Assembly: GCA_022605955.1 (NCBI GenBank)
Contig: JAKCOZ010000012.1
Span: 20,989,015 to 21,053,014 of the forward strand
Origin: Rallus limicola
Lineage: Eukaryota; Chordata; Aves; Gruiformes; Rallidae
DNA length: 64,000 nucleotides
Direction of reading: 5' to 3'
The position numbers and the translations under genes were made by a program. The notes below the pieces were generated by a model, which was not told the DNA's origin, made no database searches, and saw nothing but the letters and a program-made list of their open reading frames with translations. The number at the start of each line of letters is the position of its first letter. Position 1 is the stretch's first letter. Of the stretch, positions 50,714 through 64,000 are shown in pieces.

Positions 50714-50729
50714 ATTTGCATTATAAAAT
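50714..50729 (+). promoter_or_regulatory. Octamer motif abutting a TATA-like box
   Basis: ATTTGCAT (50714-50721) is followed directly by TATAAAAT (50722-50729), 112 bp before the first coding exon. The octamer is the POU-factor consensus. The pairing resembles a compact promoter, but AT-rich introns produce such words by chance. Confidence 0.25.
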
Positions 50730-50865
50730 AAAGCCATTGTCTGTGCTGCCAGGGAGCTACTTATGTTATAAATACAGTGTTTGTTGAGAAATACGTATTA
50801 GGTAGTAAAAATATTTAATTGACCTACTTTTTTCTTTCCAGGGTTGTGTCCTTTGTTGTGACCTC

Positions 50866-50874
50866 ATGGTTTAA
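50866..50874 (+). promoter_or_regulatory. Two-codon upstream ORF (Met-Val-stop) in the TBL1XR1 5' UTR
   Basis: An ATG at 50866 is followed by GTT and then TAA. It lies in the same exon as the real start and ends 12 nt before it. Its context has C at -3 and G at +4, so leaky scanning is likely. The main ATG has A at -3. A uORF this short and this close would leave little distance for classical reinitiation, so any effect would more likely come through leaky scanning or ribosome stalling. The sequence is certain. The function is inference. Confidence 0.6.
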
Positions 50875-50886
50875 CTGGGAATAAAG

Positions 50887-63977
<13,091 letters not shown>

Positions 63978-64000
63978 TGATTCACTTTCTCTTTGGCCTA

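Larger units (their letters stand above)
48561..50841. other. Intron segment between the CR1 copy and the first TBL1XR1 coding exon
   Basis: It holds the longest uninterrupted frame in the window (48894-49532, plus strand; 202 codons from its first ATG), which has no recognisable domain. A T22 tract lies at 49754-49775. The last 300 bp before the exon are AT-rich and carry the octamer/TATA pair and a polypyrimidine tract. Confidence 0.6.

Overview
The window is vertebrate nuclear DNA, most likely from a bird. It holds one recognisable protein-coding gene: the 5' three-quarters of TBL1XR1 (transducin beta-like 1 X-linked receptor 1) on the + strand. The bird assignment rests on CR1 retrotransposon pieces with avian-style 3' ends (about 3749-3850 on +, 48333-48560 on -), two older CR1/L3-like fragments, and a truncated LTR (34825-35220) of a type I associate with bird endogenous retroviruses. 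Sequence outside the exons is AT-rich, CpG-poor and full of short homopolymer runs, as expected of introns.

Layout. 1-50841 contains no coding exon. It is best read as the long intron in the TBL1XR1 5' UTR, possibly with some upstream flank. It holds scattered CR1 and LTR remnants, simple repeats, a few hairpins, and one marked CpG-rich patch (about 47892-48215) 2.6 kb upstream of the first coding exon. From 50842 to 63872 there are twelve coding exons: 50842-50944 (ATG at 50887), 52565-52710, 54140-54359, 56406-56538, 56735-56876, 57179-57242, 57348-57445, 59220-59280, 60489-60610, 60847-60921, 63379-63506 and 63707-63872. All introns are GT-AG and the phases join without a break into 471 codons. 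About 42 C-terminal codons lie beyond the window edge.

The encoded protein has the family layout: N-terminal LisH, F-box-like region, Ala/Gln-rich linker, then a WD40 propeller (the last blade is outside the window). It is a subunit of NCoR/SMRT-HDAC3 complexes that acts in corepressor exchange and ubiquitin-dependent turnover.

I found no new multi-gene system. The observations most worth checking are the CpG patch as a possible alternative promoter, a two-codon uORF just before the start codon, an octamer abutting a TATA-like box 112 bp upstream of the first coding exon, strong perfect hairpins at 12077-12107 and 33557-33580, and intronic blocks that look like conserved non-coding elements.
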